A stretch of DNA of 64,000 nucleotides, taken from the NCBI GenBank assembly GCA_015178975.1, contig WHVD01000006.1, positions 186,001 through 250,000 on the forward strand, in the 5' to 3' direction. Below the pieces are notes generated by a model that was not told the DNA's origin, searched no databases, and saw only the letters and a list, made by a program, of their open reading frames with translations. Origin of the DNA: Hysterangium stoloniferum. Lineage: Eukaryota > Basidiomycota > Agaricomycetes > Hysterangiales > Hysterangiaceae. Each line of letters starts with the position of its first letter. Within the stretch, counting starts at the first letter, position 1. The position numbers and the translations under genes were made by a program. Positions 1 through 12,015 of the stretch are shown one piece after another.

Positions 1-946
1 TGAAGGTGTCGTTCCGCGAGGAGCGATCCATATTGTGAAGCAATTGGGCCTTGTTGGTTTATACCGCGGCGCGTCGGCATGTCTATTGCGCGACATACCT
101 TTTTCGGCCATTTACTTTACCGGTGAGTATGAACGCGCGGTGGCCGTGTTTCGGTTCAGCTCATAACCGGTAAATGCAGCATACTCCCATTTGAAGAAGG
201 ATTTTTTCCAAGAGGGTTACAACGATAAGAAGCTCAGCTTTCTAGAGACACTAGCAGCAGCAGGTATCGCGTAGGTGTACGAGCCTTTACGGACCATGTG
301 GATCGCTTATCTCCTCGTAGCGGTATGCCTGCTTCATATCTGACCACACCAGCAGGTAAATTTATTCAATCCTATTTGGGAGAATACTAACCCTTGTCAG
401 ATGTGGTGAAGACGCGTTTACAAGTGGAAGCGCGAAAGGGTCAGACGTCGTACAAAGGCCTAGCTGATGCCTTTGTGAAGATCTGTAAGACAACTGACTA
501 GTCCTTGATGTGTATTGATAGTGGATGATAGACCGGGAAGAGGGCTTTAAAGCTCTCTATAAAGGTGGTATGGCTCGTGTCCTGCGAAGTAGCCCACAGT
601 TCGGATTTACGCTAGTGGCATATGAATATTTACACAAGGTACGTACCTTTGCTGCACATTGCAAGGTGACTTGCACTGATCCCAACTTTCTAGTTCCTTC
701 CCGTGAGTTTAGCGGTGTTGAAAGTGTCCACATAATGACCTAATTATATTTAGTACCCATGGCAAGAACAACCACGACAGTTGGAAACCCGGTTGACTTC
801 GGCTGACTCGGATTTATCTCGTATCCGGTATGCATTCTCTTCTGTAGTATCTAAGTGGAAGTGTTCACCTTCGCTGTAGAGCTCGGAATGCACTCAAGAT
901 CCTTTTGGATGTACATGGGGACTTTGGGCGTCGATCTGCGAAGTGA
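1..946 (+). CDS. AGC1: Mitochondrial aspartate/glutamate carrier, 3' part of gene
   Basis: Inner-membrane carrier of the SLC25 family, expected to exchange aspartate and glutamate for the malate-aspartate shuttle. The 5' part lies outside the window. By eye the exons are 1-122, 180-270, 321-355, 401-484, 532-638, 754-827 and 880-946, all with GT-AG introns. Translated segments include the carrier signature around [12 protein letters not shown], then [19 protein letters not shown] (second P-x-D-x-x-K-x-R motif) and [19 protein letters not shown], which is typical of the AGC/citrin subgroup rather than other SLC25 carriers. The C-terminal tail ([11 protein letters not shown]... [12 protein letters not shown]) also fits that subgroup. 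The stop is at 944-946. The N-terminal calcium-binding EF-hand part of this family would lie upstream and cannot be seen. Family assignment is confident; substrate is inferred from the family. Confidence 0.86.
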
Positions 947-2255
947 TTGATAGCTGTCTAGTATTTATTCGTGACGGGGGCCTAGTTCCTGTCAGTAAAT
1001 CAACATGGTAGACCTTTCTATTTTCAGAGATGCTCTGATTGGTTCCCGGCTTAAGTGATGTGATTAGAGATTGAATCTTTAACAAATCAAAATACCGATA
1101 GGATCATTGAGAATTATTACTGTCGTCTGGCCACGCCAGGTATTCGGTAGCTAATTATGTAGCTGCGCTATAAATATTGCATTCGGTGACCTCGGTCACT
1201 AGCGGCATTTTGTCTCTTCATATGTAACGGGACCGGCTTCACGGCACCGTTTGGGGGTGGGAACTCTATTCTCCTAACGGAACAGCGCTGACACAAAATG
1301 AGGTCGAACACGATGCAGTAAGAACAACAGAGGTTGTGACAAAATGATCAGAAGTTTTTAACCTATGGTACCCTTGATTTTGGGGTGGACATCGGGTCTG
1401 GCCAAGCTATGTATTTGTCTGATAGCTAGATGTAAGGCACTACCTATTGAAACACCTATTAATTTCAAATCAGCCAGTAGTAACTTGTAGTGTGGTCTGG
1501 CCAATGTATTCAATATAGGTCTGCCCAGCGCTGGACAAACCGCTCTGCTACTGATTTTCGTAGTATTGCAATGATTTCGAACCCGTCAAAAGGGTATTAT
1601 AGCCTTCAAGTTCTCTGAACTCATCAACTGCTTTCTTGATGATGTGAGGATTCTATTCTGATCTTTCAATTTAGTTTTGCCAGGAGAGCACGGGGTCTTG
1701 ATCGCTTGTACTTCTACGAGCGGTTCGTAACCAAGTGCCAAAAAACGCGCAACCTTACAGGATATAATCTACTCGATCCTTAAGCCCGAAATTTCCAGGA
1801 AAAAATTGAAGACAATTTTGTACATACCGTTTCATATACTGCTTGGTTTTGTTAGAAGATAATCGTGTCGTCGGTGCGGAAGTTTATTTCGATCGATCAT
1901 ATCGCCAATCCCGTGGCTGTGCTCTGATGACTTTAGTTGTTGGTGGATTTCTCACTCCGACATATATAATACACTGGAGGCTAATGGAACTTCTCACCCC
2001 TTCCCCTTCTTCGTTCGCTTTCTCTACTTTCTCTTTTACTTTCTTATATTTTACACTTCCTCGATCTCCTAACGGTTAGTTTGGACACGTCTATATCTTA
2101 GCCTATGAATTCTGAACATTCCTTAGGTGATCTTTAACTCAAGGCAGTGCCCCTAGCTAAACAGCGTAGACCGCTAGCATTTCGTTCTTCACTGCTGCAG
2201 CAATTTTTCTGAATTTGTTTACGTACTTTCGACTTCAACCAACCTTTTTTTCAAT
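947..2255. other. Intergenic, no gene seen
   Basis: About 1.3 kb between the carrier gene and the start of the repeat-rich secreted protein. Only short open frames with no recognisable product. The last 250 bases are pyrimidine-rich on the plus strand, including a CTTTCTC-type stretch near 2000-2060. This is common in fungal promoters, so this part probably holds the promoter of the downstream gene. Confidence 0.5.
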
Positions 2256-4605
2256 ATGGTGGCCATCGCTATTGCCTTAATGCTCGCTGGTGGAGCTGCT
2301 GCTCAGAAAGTAATGGGCACTTCAATGATTGCTATGCCTAGCCAGACTGCGCCTCCCTCTTCATCCCAAGCTTATGGAAGCTCTTCCACTCCTTCGTACA
2401 GCGGCTACTCGTCTCAGTATACTCCTCCCCCTGCTGCATCATCCTCTCCTTCGTACAGCGGTTCCTCGTCCCAGTACACCCCCCCTGCTGCTTACCCCCC
2501 TTCGTATTCAGCACCCCCTTCACCGCCCATGGATTCGTCCTACTATAGTCAATTCACTGGGGGGGGATATTCTAAAATGTCTTGTGGTTATGGGTACTAT
2601 AAAAGTTCAGAGGGCAAGTGCATGCCTGAATCATGGGTATGTAATTTTTTTCCGTGTCAGACACCGTCATGTTGATTTTATCGCCAGTACTCGTCGCAAG
2701 AGTGGGGTTGCTATGAGACCATTCTCATCGACCAGTCCGTGAACGTGCAGGAATCGTGTTACCAAGCACCTCCTTACACTGTCACTCAGACCGAGTACAA
2801 GACTGTGACAGAGACTATGACCCAAGTTTCGACAGTGATTCAACCTACCACTGTCACCATGTTCGAGACCATGACAAAGTGGGCTGACGTTGCAATTGGA
2901 GAATAAATAAATATTAACCGTTTTATGATTTAGGCAAGTCACTGATACGATGACTGACACACTGACCGAGATCATGGTGCGTGAAACAATTCTTAATTTT
3001 CCAACATGTAGACTTATTGAATAATGGAAATGACTAGACTTCAACTGAGGTATGATGTGGTTTGGATGATAAAACGATCCAGCAACTAACATGCCTTCTA
3101 GCTTGTGCCAACTACTCGTGTCTGGATCTCTACCGAGATTATTGACAAGACCATGAACATTGAACACACTTTGACTGCCACTGAGACTAAGACCCAGGTC
3201 AACGTTTACACAGCAACTGCAACCACTGTAAGAACTCGGCCATTCTACCCGATTACTATTGCCTTATGATATCTATAGACGGACTTCGCCACGAAGACGG
3301 ACATCTTGACGGAAATCGATACAAAGACTGTGGTCTCTACTGTGGTACGGAACCAAAGCCATTGGCCAGTTTATTTCAATATCTAGATTACTGTCTTTTA
3401 GCTCGTGCCCACCACCTACACTAGTCTTTGGGTTTCCACCAAGGTCATCGATAACACCAAGACGGTTGAAGAGACTCAGACTGAAGTCATGGTGGGTTTT
3501 TGGATTCATAGTACAACTCTTTTCGTCAACTCAGATCCTATGTAGACTGACTTCATGACCCGCACCATGGTACGTTGAGATAAATTGATCGATGATATAT
3601 CTTACATTCCGCATCGCTTTTAGAGTGTCACTGCTACTGAGGTGCATGATCAATTTTGCTCTTATTTTGTAGATCACTTACCAACGATACAGACTGCAAC
3701 TGCCACCGAGACCGATCATGTCACTGACTTCAAGACCATGGTATTTCCCATATTTTATTTCCTGGGGTGCTTGTTGTTTTAATGTTTTTGTTCCAGTTTG
3801 TCCCTACGACATACACCAGTGTTTGGGTATCCACGAAGGTCATCGACAACACCAAGACTATTGAGGAGACTCAGACTAAGGTTATGGTAAGTAAAGACCA
3901 AATCTTGGATGATCCGACGTAGTAACACCTTGGTTATTCAGGTCGACACTATGACCCTGACCCAGAGTGTTACTGCCACTCAGACAGAAACTGCAACCGA
4001 GACTGACTTCATGACCAAGACTGTTGTGTCGACTATGGTAGGTCATTTACTTACTTCATATATTCGAGATGCTCACATGTAAACCAGGTTGAACCGACCA
4101 CATACACCAGTATCTGGGTGTCCACTGAAATAATGGATGAGACCAAGACTGTCGAGCACACTCAGACCGCGGTCATGGTGGGGATGGTTTCAATGCATTC
4201 TTTTTATCAAACTGAAAATCTTTGTTCAGACCGACTCTGTTACCGTCTTGCAGACCTATGAACACACCGTTACAGCAACGGCGACAGCAACCGTCTCTTC
4301 GATTGAAACCGCATCTGCAACTGGTATCTCCGACTGCTTGTCCCAGGTCAGTGGTTGGTCATGTTTGCAGCTCCCTGTTGCTTAAATCCATTTAGTGCAA
4401 GTCCACATGGCAGCTTACCCCTCCTAGTGCCTCATACGGTAGTTCGTCGTATGGCTCGTCTTACGGTGGCTCTTCCTACGGAGACTCTTCCTACGGCAGC
4501 TCTTCCTATGGCAAAGGCTCTTCTTATGGCTCTTCTTATGGCGGTTCCTCTAAAGGCTCTGGCTACTCTGGAAGTAGCTACGGTGCCGGGTACCGCCGTT
4601 TGTAA
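2256..4605 (+). CDS. Secreted Thr/Ser/Tyr-rich repeat protein built from duplicated exons
   Basis: Predicted 533-residue surface or wall protein, family not recognised. Start ATG at 2256 begins a signal peptide (MVAIAIALMLAGGAAAQ). The first exon encodes a Ser/Tyr/Pro low-complexity stretch (SYSGYSSQY-type repeats), then a Cys-containing segment. I place 15 exons: 2256-2636, 2688-2878, 2934-2976, 3038-3049, 3102-3227, 3279-3344, 3402-3491, 3546-3569, 3624-3641, 3693-3740, 3797-3886, 3942-4037, 4088-4177, 4230-4346, 4396-4605. The lengths sum to 1602 nt, and all but one junction are phase 0. The middle encodes Thr-rich repeats of the form VPTTYTS-W-VSTKVIDNTKT; the last exon is rich in YGSS and ends GYRRL. 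There is no GPI-type hydrophobic tail. Dense Thr/Ser suggests heavy O-glycosylation (inference). Very short exons (12, 18, 24 nt) make some splice choices tentative. Confidence 0.72.
3102..4177 (+). repeat. Tandemly duplicated coding exons
   Basis: Three 90-nt phase-0 exons at 3402-3491, 3797-3886 and 4088-4177 encode near-identical 30-residue modules (VPTTYTS.WVSTKVIDNTKT and variants). A diverged fourth version starts at 3102 (VPTTRVWISTEIIDKT). Each is separated by smaller Thr-rich exons with the TDFMTKT theme. Introns between copies differ in length and sequence, so the duplication is old or the introns evolve fast. Confidence 0.75.
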
Positions 4606-5511
4606 GCGAGGCTTGCATTATTCTTGCATTATTCCGTATCCTGTTTCGACAGGTCTTATTCACTCATGGGGTTGACATTCGTTTAGAAATGCACCGAAAC
4701 GGCGATGGACTTTAATAATACGCTTGTCATCAGTTTTAATATATTATTCTCTGCCGCCGTTATTGGCATCCCCAATGCAAGGCGCTTATTCATTCTCTAA
4801 CGGAAACAATTCACTTTTGGTGTTTTATCACAATTCTATAGGTATTTAAACCTTGAAATGATATTCAGGTTTTTGTATGTACCTGTTGAGAGATCTGAAG
4901 TATCCATGAGGGGGTTATATATCGGTGAAAAGCTTGAGTTTTATTGGTGTACGCACTTCGACGGTCAGCACCTCGAAAGAAGTCAATTAGGGTGCTGGAA
5001 GCGCCAGTGCGCTTATGGTGCACTATACTAGTATATATATACACTTACCGTGATGATGGACTAGGCTGTCATTGGAAGAGGATTTGGTGTGGTTTTTGGG
5101 GGAGGCGTCTAGAGTAGTGAATTGGACAGAAAAGGGATAGGCCGAGGAAGCTTTCCTCATTTTAGGTGCATTTGGAAAATGCAACAGGTGCGCCTCTGGG
5201 TAACATACCCCAGAATTTTCGACGTTGTTTTTGTGTTGCGGCATAGCAGCTCTTCAGATGGGGCTACTTTTGCTAGTTGCTGCGTGTGCCCCGGCACAGA
5301 GGGTGCACTTTTGAGCTATGTTGAAAGGCTGCTGTCTAATGCAGCCTTACATTGGTATTGGTCCAGACATTGATAGGACCAAACTGTATTCCTCAAGAAC
5401 GGTGAGTATGATACACAATGATGACAGTAAGTAAAACAATTAACTAAAAAATGATACTACATGTGTCTCTGATAATGTAATTGGTATGTCATAAGCCACC
5501 AGGCTTATATA
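4606..5511. other. Intergenic boundary between host genes and transposon island
   Basis: About 900 bases with no convincing gene. Open frames near 5023-5373 overlap each other on both strands and resemble no family I know. It probably contains the 3' untranslated end of the surface-protein gene and then unique spacer before the first repeat at 5512. Confidence 0.45.
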
Positions 5512-5580
5512 CAGTGGCTCAAAAAATCATTCCAATGTTTTGTTATTTTGGAAAGATTGATTCACAATACAAACACCAGA
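5512..5580 (+). repeat. Solo Tc1-type terminal inverted repeat remnant
   Basis: Begins CAGTGGCTCAAAAAAT right after a TA dinucleotide and contains CCAATGTTTTGT, also present in the end of the Tc1 element at 33619. No matching right end or transposase was found nearby, so this looks like one end of a related, deleted element. Confidence 0.4.
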
Positions 5581-5599
5581 GATCAGATAATTCCTAAAA

Positions 5600-6725
5600 T
5601 ATTACCCAATATATGTATGTGCTGGCATGGCCCAGTACACCTTGGTGTTACTGTGCAGTGACAGTTCTGGGTGGAATAAGGCCCAGTGCCATATCCACAG
5701 GCTGTGGTGTTTGGACAGGATTGTACAAAGTGGCCACTGCTGACAATCAAAGCAATGTGTGATACTGTACTTAGCTGAATCAACTGGAAGGCTGAAATGC
5801 TAAGGGTTAAGAGGATATGTAAGAGTTGTGGCTGGCCAACAATGTCTTCAAGAGTATTAGAAACAAGCAAAGGGGCTTAAATGCAAAAGGGGTAATCTAA
5901 GTCAATATTTGAACTGGAGACTATATAGCATACATGAGAGGGTCTTATACAAAAGTATGACAGATGATTGGAAGGCTGATCAAGGAAGTGAGAAGTCATG
6001 ATGGGTCAAAGGAAAGTGGGGAAAGGAACAAGGATCAAATTGAGACTAGATGTGATGAAACACAAGTATTCTAAAGGTTGTGAGGTGGCAAATAAAACAT
6101 ACACATCAAATGGGTGACAGGAGAGCATTGGAATGGAGATGGGATGGGATGGTCAAAAGATCTACAGAGGAACAGGTGTTGGGGCACTATTAGAATCCTC
6201 ACCCTTTCAGACCCCCACAACTTGGTCTTACCTTGATAACCTTTCCAGGACCCTGACATCAGTGCCTTGGACTATGGAGCCACTGCCTTGGGACCCTGAC
6301 ATTTGGTTTATGTTGTCATCCCTGTCCTTCATCCCCCACAACTTGTCCTTACTCTCATAATCCTCTGGCACCCTGACATCAGAGCTCCTGGGACATGGCA
6401 CCACTGCCTTGGGACCCTGAAACCTGTTTTGTTGTAGATTACCCCTTTAGACATTCCATTCCACCTCCATTCCAATACTCTCCCTTCATCTGTTCTATGT
6501 GTAAACATTATTTGCCACCTCATACCTTTTAGAATACTTTTGTTACATCACATTTAGTTCTAGGTTGTTCCTTGTTCCTTCCAATACTTCTTTTGACCTG
6601 TCATGACCTCTTACTTCTCTCTAATCAGCCTTCTGATCATCCATCTCACTGTAGTATAAAGTCTTTCTCATGTATGTATACTACAGTTCTCTAGTTTGAA
6701 ACTTGACTTAGATTACCCTCTACTA
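5600..6725. mobile_element. LTR-D family relics in head-to-head arrangement
   Basis: Fossil LTR-type sequence (family called D here). About 5800-6180 reads on the minus strand and about 6195-6725 on the plus strand, meeting near 6190. They share a TATA-like promoter region (TATAAAGTCTT on the plus copy) and the AACTTAGATTACCC motif. Related pieces occur at 26158, 29857, 30640 and 32860. There is no coding capacity. The plus copy is interrupted at a TA at 6724-6725 by the pogo-type element. Exact LTR ends and a duplication were not resolved, and it looks old. Confidence 0.5.
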
Positions 6726-7264
6726 CAGTCGACTCTGTTATACATAACCCATACATCTTGGGATATGTGAGGTATCAGTATTATCTCATAAGTTCTCTTA
6801 ATTTTCTTTGAATTAATTAGTATTTCTTTTGAATTTATTGAATTTTATTATATTTTTATTGTGAAATATAAGGCCTAGTTCCTTTTAACTTCACATAATA
6901 TATGAGCTCATATAATGCTATTATATCTTTATTTATTTATTATAAATTTTAACTAATTATTTATCTTTTATTAACTTAGTTATGGTATCCCAGCACATTG
7001 CCTTATTGCTATGTGTGCATTTTGGGTATCATGTGACCTGTTACATAAGCCAAATTCAAATCAGTAGCATTTGCTTCCGCCCTGGATCTTGGCCTCTGAA
7101 CTTTTGAGTTCAGGGTTAGATTGAAGCCCTTGTCTCAGACTGGGAGTCATAGGATCAAAAAGGGGTAATAAATAGTTAAATATGATATTATTACTGACTC
7201 AGTAATGATGTTATAAAATAATTAAATAGATAAATTATCAAATTATCAAAATGTATATAAGGAG

Positions 7265-8065
7265 TGTTACAACCGGAAATCCCACCGGACTCCGGGCACT
7301 AACTTATATGCACCTGTGCCCTATACGCACCCATTATCAGTTTACCAGAATTCCTACTGGACTCTGTACGTCAGACTCGTCTACATTCGTCTTCATTACA
7401 TTGTGTTTCAGTCACCGGAATACTCACCGGACTCCGTCTCTGTCTATTTCCGACCTCGTCCCACGCATCAGTCACCGGACCCCGTTCAGAAAACCCATCA
7501 CCTCTCTAACAGAGCCCCATTCCTGTTTTAGTCAAATGACCTGTCACAATTCGGACTCCACTCCCACTCCATTTCCCGTTATGGTTTATGATTTGTCACT
7601 ATTCGGACTCTGCTCCATTCCATCCCGTTCCTAACACCAAATTGGTGTTTACTATTCCCGTTTTATGTTTTGCTCATTTCGTTTCATTATTACTGGATTC
7701 AGTATGACATTCGCTCCACAGTCTATTTAAACTGGCAGATGTTGTACATACAATCCAGTCAGAAATCGGCTTAGATTCCCCCCAGTAATCTAATACATTT
7801 TCCGCTCTAAAACCCTACTTGAATCACACCGCTTGCACTAGTCAGAGCCCACAGGCTCCGGTGCATCTATCTCTCTCACCAATCTCGACTCACGACCCAC
7901 AACCTCCGACCTACAACCCCTCGACCCACAACCCCCGCCCAGACTCCCCGGGATTCCCATCTGTCCATCTGAAATTGGACAACACGATCTAGCGAGGGCA
8001 CAGCCTATAAGCTGAAGCCAAGTCCTACTGGATATTCTGGAAACCCACCCTGTACTATCCTAACA
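7265..8065 (+). mobile_element. Solo LTR, family A
   Basis: 801 bp, TGTTACAACCGG...CCTAACA, with 5-bp duplication AGGAG at 7260-7264 and 8066-8070. Contains a TATTTAAACTGG promoter-like box and, near the 3' end, the AAGCTGAAGCCAAGTCC box shared by several LTR families. Among the least CpG-depleted copies in the window, so perhaps one of the younger ones. Confidence 0.85.
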
Positions 8066-8712
8066 AGGAGGGCCAGAAATCCACAATAAATAACTTAAGA
8101 CACAATTTATTGCATCAGCTCAGAAGCTTATCCCATCATCCTAAGGACAATAATAGCCTTAGTCTGATATACTAACTGCAAGCACCTACTGTACACTTGC
8201 AGAATCTAGAACTCTTTGTCAGCACTCTTGAACTTAGCTAATCATCTAAGTTCCCCAGCCTCACAGCTACCCTTTAGGCTTATTAAATACATAGTAAACC
8301 TAATAAGTATTCTTACTGAAATCCCTGCCAATACTTAGATTATTCAAGGCCCATATCTAAGTTAGTGAATTAATCAAGTACAAGCATACAAGAAAATTAT
8401 CTTCTCTGTTAATAAATTATTTAACACCTTGTTAAATATCTATTAATAGTTACAAATAAGCATACAAGAAACTGAAGCTTTATATCAAGTCTCTGCTAAG
8501 TTACTGTGCATATACTCAGCTTCTAGCCTCTATTCTCAAGGAATAGCTGTTTATTTGCTAAAAGAGTCATACACAGTTCTATTGAACCTTGCAATAATTA
8601 AAATAAGCATTGATTTTAGTTGTTTAAGCTTAATAGTGCAACTAATTAATCTATCAGTATTTAAATTACTGGACCTTTGCTTGTTTTATTGTTGAAGCTC
8701 TGTGACACTAGC
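8066..8712 (+). other. Remainder of family C LTR between two inserts
   Basis: AT-rich noncoding LTR sequence belonging to family C copy 1. Its inverted counterpart is about 10690-11381. No gene. Confidence 0.7.
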
Positions 8713-9521
8713 TGTTAAGGTTGCATACATGGAGGGTTTCCGGAGAAACCCGCAGGAAATCTGGTAGGACTTGGCTTCAGTTTATAGGCTGCACCCTCAC
8801 GAGATCGTGTTGTCCAATTTCAAACAGGCAGACGGGAATCCCAGAGAATCCAAACAGAACTCATGGGTCGAGAGGTCGGGGAGTCGAGATAGATAAGTCA
8901 GAGGTTGAGTGATAGATGCATCGGAGCCCATGGGCTCTGACTAGTGAGAGTGGTGTAATTCAAAGAGGAGTTTAGAGCAGAAAATTTACTAAGATTACTG
9001 GGGAGAATCTAAGCTGATTTTCTGACTGGATTGTATGTACAACATCTGCCAGACTATATAGACTGTGGAATGAATAACATACCAAATCCAGTAATAATGA
9101 AAATGAAACTAGCAAACATAAAATGAGATAAGTAAACACCAAACTTGGTGTTAGGAATGGGATGGAATGGAAGTAGAGTCCAAATTGTGACAGGTCATAA
9201 AACCATAACAGGAACAGAGCGGGAGTGGAGTCCAAATCGTGACAGGTCATTTGACTATAACGGGAACAGGGCTCAGTTAGAGGGATGACGGGTTTTCCGA
9301 GTGGGGTCCAGTGACTGATGCATGGGACAGAGTTGGACATAGACAGGGATGGAGTCCGGCAGGTATTCCGGTGACTGATACATGAAGTAACGAAGTCGAA
9401 CGTGGACAAGTCTGACATACGGAGTCTGGCAGGAATTCCGGTAAACTGACAATTGGTGTGTATAGGGTATGGGTGCATATAAGTTAGTGCCTGGAGTCCG
9501 GCAGGAATTCTGGTCATAACA
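8713..9521 (-). mobile_element. Solo LTR, family A
   Basis: 809 bp, reading on the minus strand, with 5-bp duplication CTAGC at 8708-8712 and 9522-9526. It is inserted in the same family C LTR as the copy at 7265, in opposite orientation. Open frames inside (for example 8972-9517 minus) are fortuitous readings of LTR sequence and recur in other copies. Confidence 0.85.
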
Positions 9522-9691
9522 CTAGCATTTATTGAGCTATCTGAGAGAAGCCCATAAATACATTACAGGATAGGTCCAGGGGTATGGGTTTTGGGAGAGT
9601 ATGGGTTATGAGGGAGGTTGATCATTGACAAGGCAAAGTTCACAACTGTCTATATAAATTCAAACCTACTAACATTACTGTAGGATGCAAA

Positions 9692-10660
9692 CTATTTAGG
9701 TTCGAAATAGCTATTTAATTTTGTCACTTTCATGGATTGTATCTCAAGAACCCATGTCCTCTTCCCCAATGAGCCCAGTATTGACTCCAGCTTATGCACA
9801 AATGAATCATCAAATTCCTTGATGTATTTTCCCAAAACTAACACTGCCTGGAGTGCTTTGCTATGTGTAGGAGCCAGTTCAACAGGCCCACTGTTGCTGT
9901 CTGCCTCATTGCTATTCCCCTCACTGTTCACTTTCTGCACTGCTTTTGCATCCATTACAGCTTGGTAGAGATCTTCATCAGTTGACTCAAAGATATTGTA
10001 TATTGGCAGCTGGGTTGAGAAGTTGTGCAACATCCATTCAGTTCAAGCATTGGAGGGCCTCAGTAAGCTCCAAATCATCCAATGCTTCACAGACAGTGTT
10101 CTCAGCTTGCACAACAGGATCATTCAGGTTGCATAATTTGGTGGCATGGATTAGTGATGAGATGGAAAGGGATGGTTGAATGAGGGGTGATGATGGTGAT
10201 GAGTTGGTATTGGGAAGAATGTTGGCTTTACACCAGCAGTTTTGGATCATTGCTGTGTCCACCTTGTTCCATGCATCATCAGTGAGTCACATAGCTTTGA
10301 GTTGACCAATGTTATAGATTTGTGATAGAGTGACACCAGTTTTATAGAGGTGGATGGCACAGTTGATAAATTGGACATGATATTTTGCCTTGAAACAGTG
10401 AATGACTCCCTGGTCATTAGGTTGAATCTGTGCAGTGAGGTTGGGCTTGAAATTAAAAACTTGTACATATGTTGGTGAGGGTCTCTGGGATGATGTGTCC
10501 TGAGAAGTTGTCCTGCAAAAGTAGAATCTTCCAGTCTTCACTCTGGAGCTTCCTATCCCAATCCAACAGCCACTCCTGATAGAGAGTGCCTGTCATCCAT
10601 GCCTTTGCATTGTTCTGATAATAGAAACCAAGTTGTGCACCAGTCTTGTTCTTGAATACC
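9692..10660 (-). pseudogene. pogo-type transposase, C-terminal catalytic part
   Basis: Minus-strand relic of a DDE_1 (pogo/Tigger/Fot1-like) transposase. From high to low coordinate it gives NNAKAWMTGTLYQEWLLDWD, then WKILLLQDNFSGH (catalytic Asp region) and LTAQIQPNDQGVIHCFKAKY (the third catalytic acidic position is usually D in the PNDQG motif of pogo families). AMIQNCWCKANILPN follows, then an acidic tail ending SYFEPK. The reading frame changes at least twice in about 970 bases (three overlapping open frames), so it is not functional. The rest of the protein lies at 22250-23073, separated by the 11.6 kb insertion whose flanks share the duplication CCATG. Confidence 0.75.
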
Positions 10661-12015
10661 CATGTGTAATGTATTCAGGGGATTCTCTTAGATAGCTCAA
10701 TATATGCTATAGTGTCACAGAGCTTCAACAATAAAACAAGCAAAGGTCCAGTAATTTAAATACTGATAGATTAATGAGCTGCACTATTGAGCTTAAACAA
10801 CTCAAATCAATGCTTATTTTGATTATTTAAAGGTTCAATGGACAATATATGACTCTTTTAGCAAATAAAAGAACTATTCCTTGAGAATAGGGGCTAGAAG
10901 CTGAGTATATGCGCAGTAACTTAGCAGAGACTTGATATAAAGCTTCGGATTCTTGTATGCCTATTTGTAACTATTAATAGTTATTTAACAAGGTGTTAAA
11001 TAATTTATTAATAGAGAAAATAATTTGTATTGGATTATCTGAGTGCTTGTACTTGATTAATTCAATAAACTTAGGGCTGGGCGTTGAATAATCTAGTATT
11101 GGCAGGGAATTTCAGTAACGATACTTAGATACTTATTAGGTTTATTATGTAATTAATAAGCCTAAAGGTAACTGTGAGGCAGGGGAAACTTAGATGATTA
11201 GCTAAGTTCAAGAGTTGCTGACAAAGATTCAAGATGCTGCAAGTGTAGGTGCTTGCAGTGAGTGTATCAGACTAAGGCTATTATTGTCCTTAGGATGATT
11301 AGATAAGCTTCTGAGCTGTGCAGTAAAATGTGTGTATGATAAGATTATTTTATTGGAAACTTGGCCCTCCTTATATACATTTTGATAACTAGTGATTGGC
11401 AAGGCCCGGCCTCAGGCCATGGGCTGGCTGAGCCAGGCCCTGAAAAGCCCAGGCTGAGCTGTACTTATCCAGCTTCGTCTATGTGTTGTGATGAGAGCAG
11501 AGAGCTGTATGGTTGGGTAGGGGGAGAGCTTAGCTCTCCGCGTATGCGTGGGAAGACTCGCCACTCAGGAGGGCGGGTCCTCTCTCGCAGTACAACTCTC
11601 ACTCTCACTTAACAATAGATTAAACAATCATTAAATATTAAATTTGATTCATTGATTAACCCAAATCCTCAATATGGGGGAAGGGTGGGTGGGAGAAATA
11701 AAAGAAAGAATTAATGAATGATAATCCGTGAAAGGATGCGAAATTTTCAGATACTGTACTGACAGAGATGTTGTAGGAAACAAAAGGCGTGCGACTCCTT
11801 CATACACTCGGCTGGACGTTGAGTGCCGAACTACTCCCGGCACGCAGGGATTGTGCGGCACTTGATACTATCCAGCTTCGTCTATGTGTCGTGATGAGAG
11901 CAGAGAGCTGTATGGTTGGGTAGGGGGAGAGCTTAGCTCTCCGTGTATGCGTGGGAAGACTCGCTGCTCACCCACAAAGAACAAATGCCTGCCAAACACG
12001 GTGAGGCTACGCCGC

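Larger units (their letters stand above)
6766..9567 (+). mobile_element. Solo LTR, family C, copy 1 (holds two family A LTRs)
   Basis: Fossil LTR with ends TGTGAGGTATC...ATTACA and a 5-bp duplication GGATA at 6761-6765 and 9568-9572. It is inserted in the left end of the pogo element. Without the two inner LTRs and their duplications it is about 1182 bp. It is an inverted relative of copy 2 at 10665-22244. No internal coding region. Confidence 0.8.

Noticed and set aside
8972-9517. Minus-strand 181-codon open frame
   Set aside because: It lies wholly within a family A solo LTR. Similar frames recur in the other LTR copies and no domain is present.
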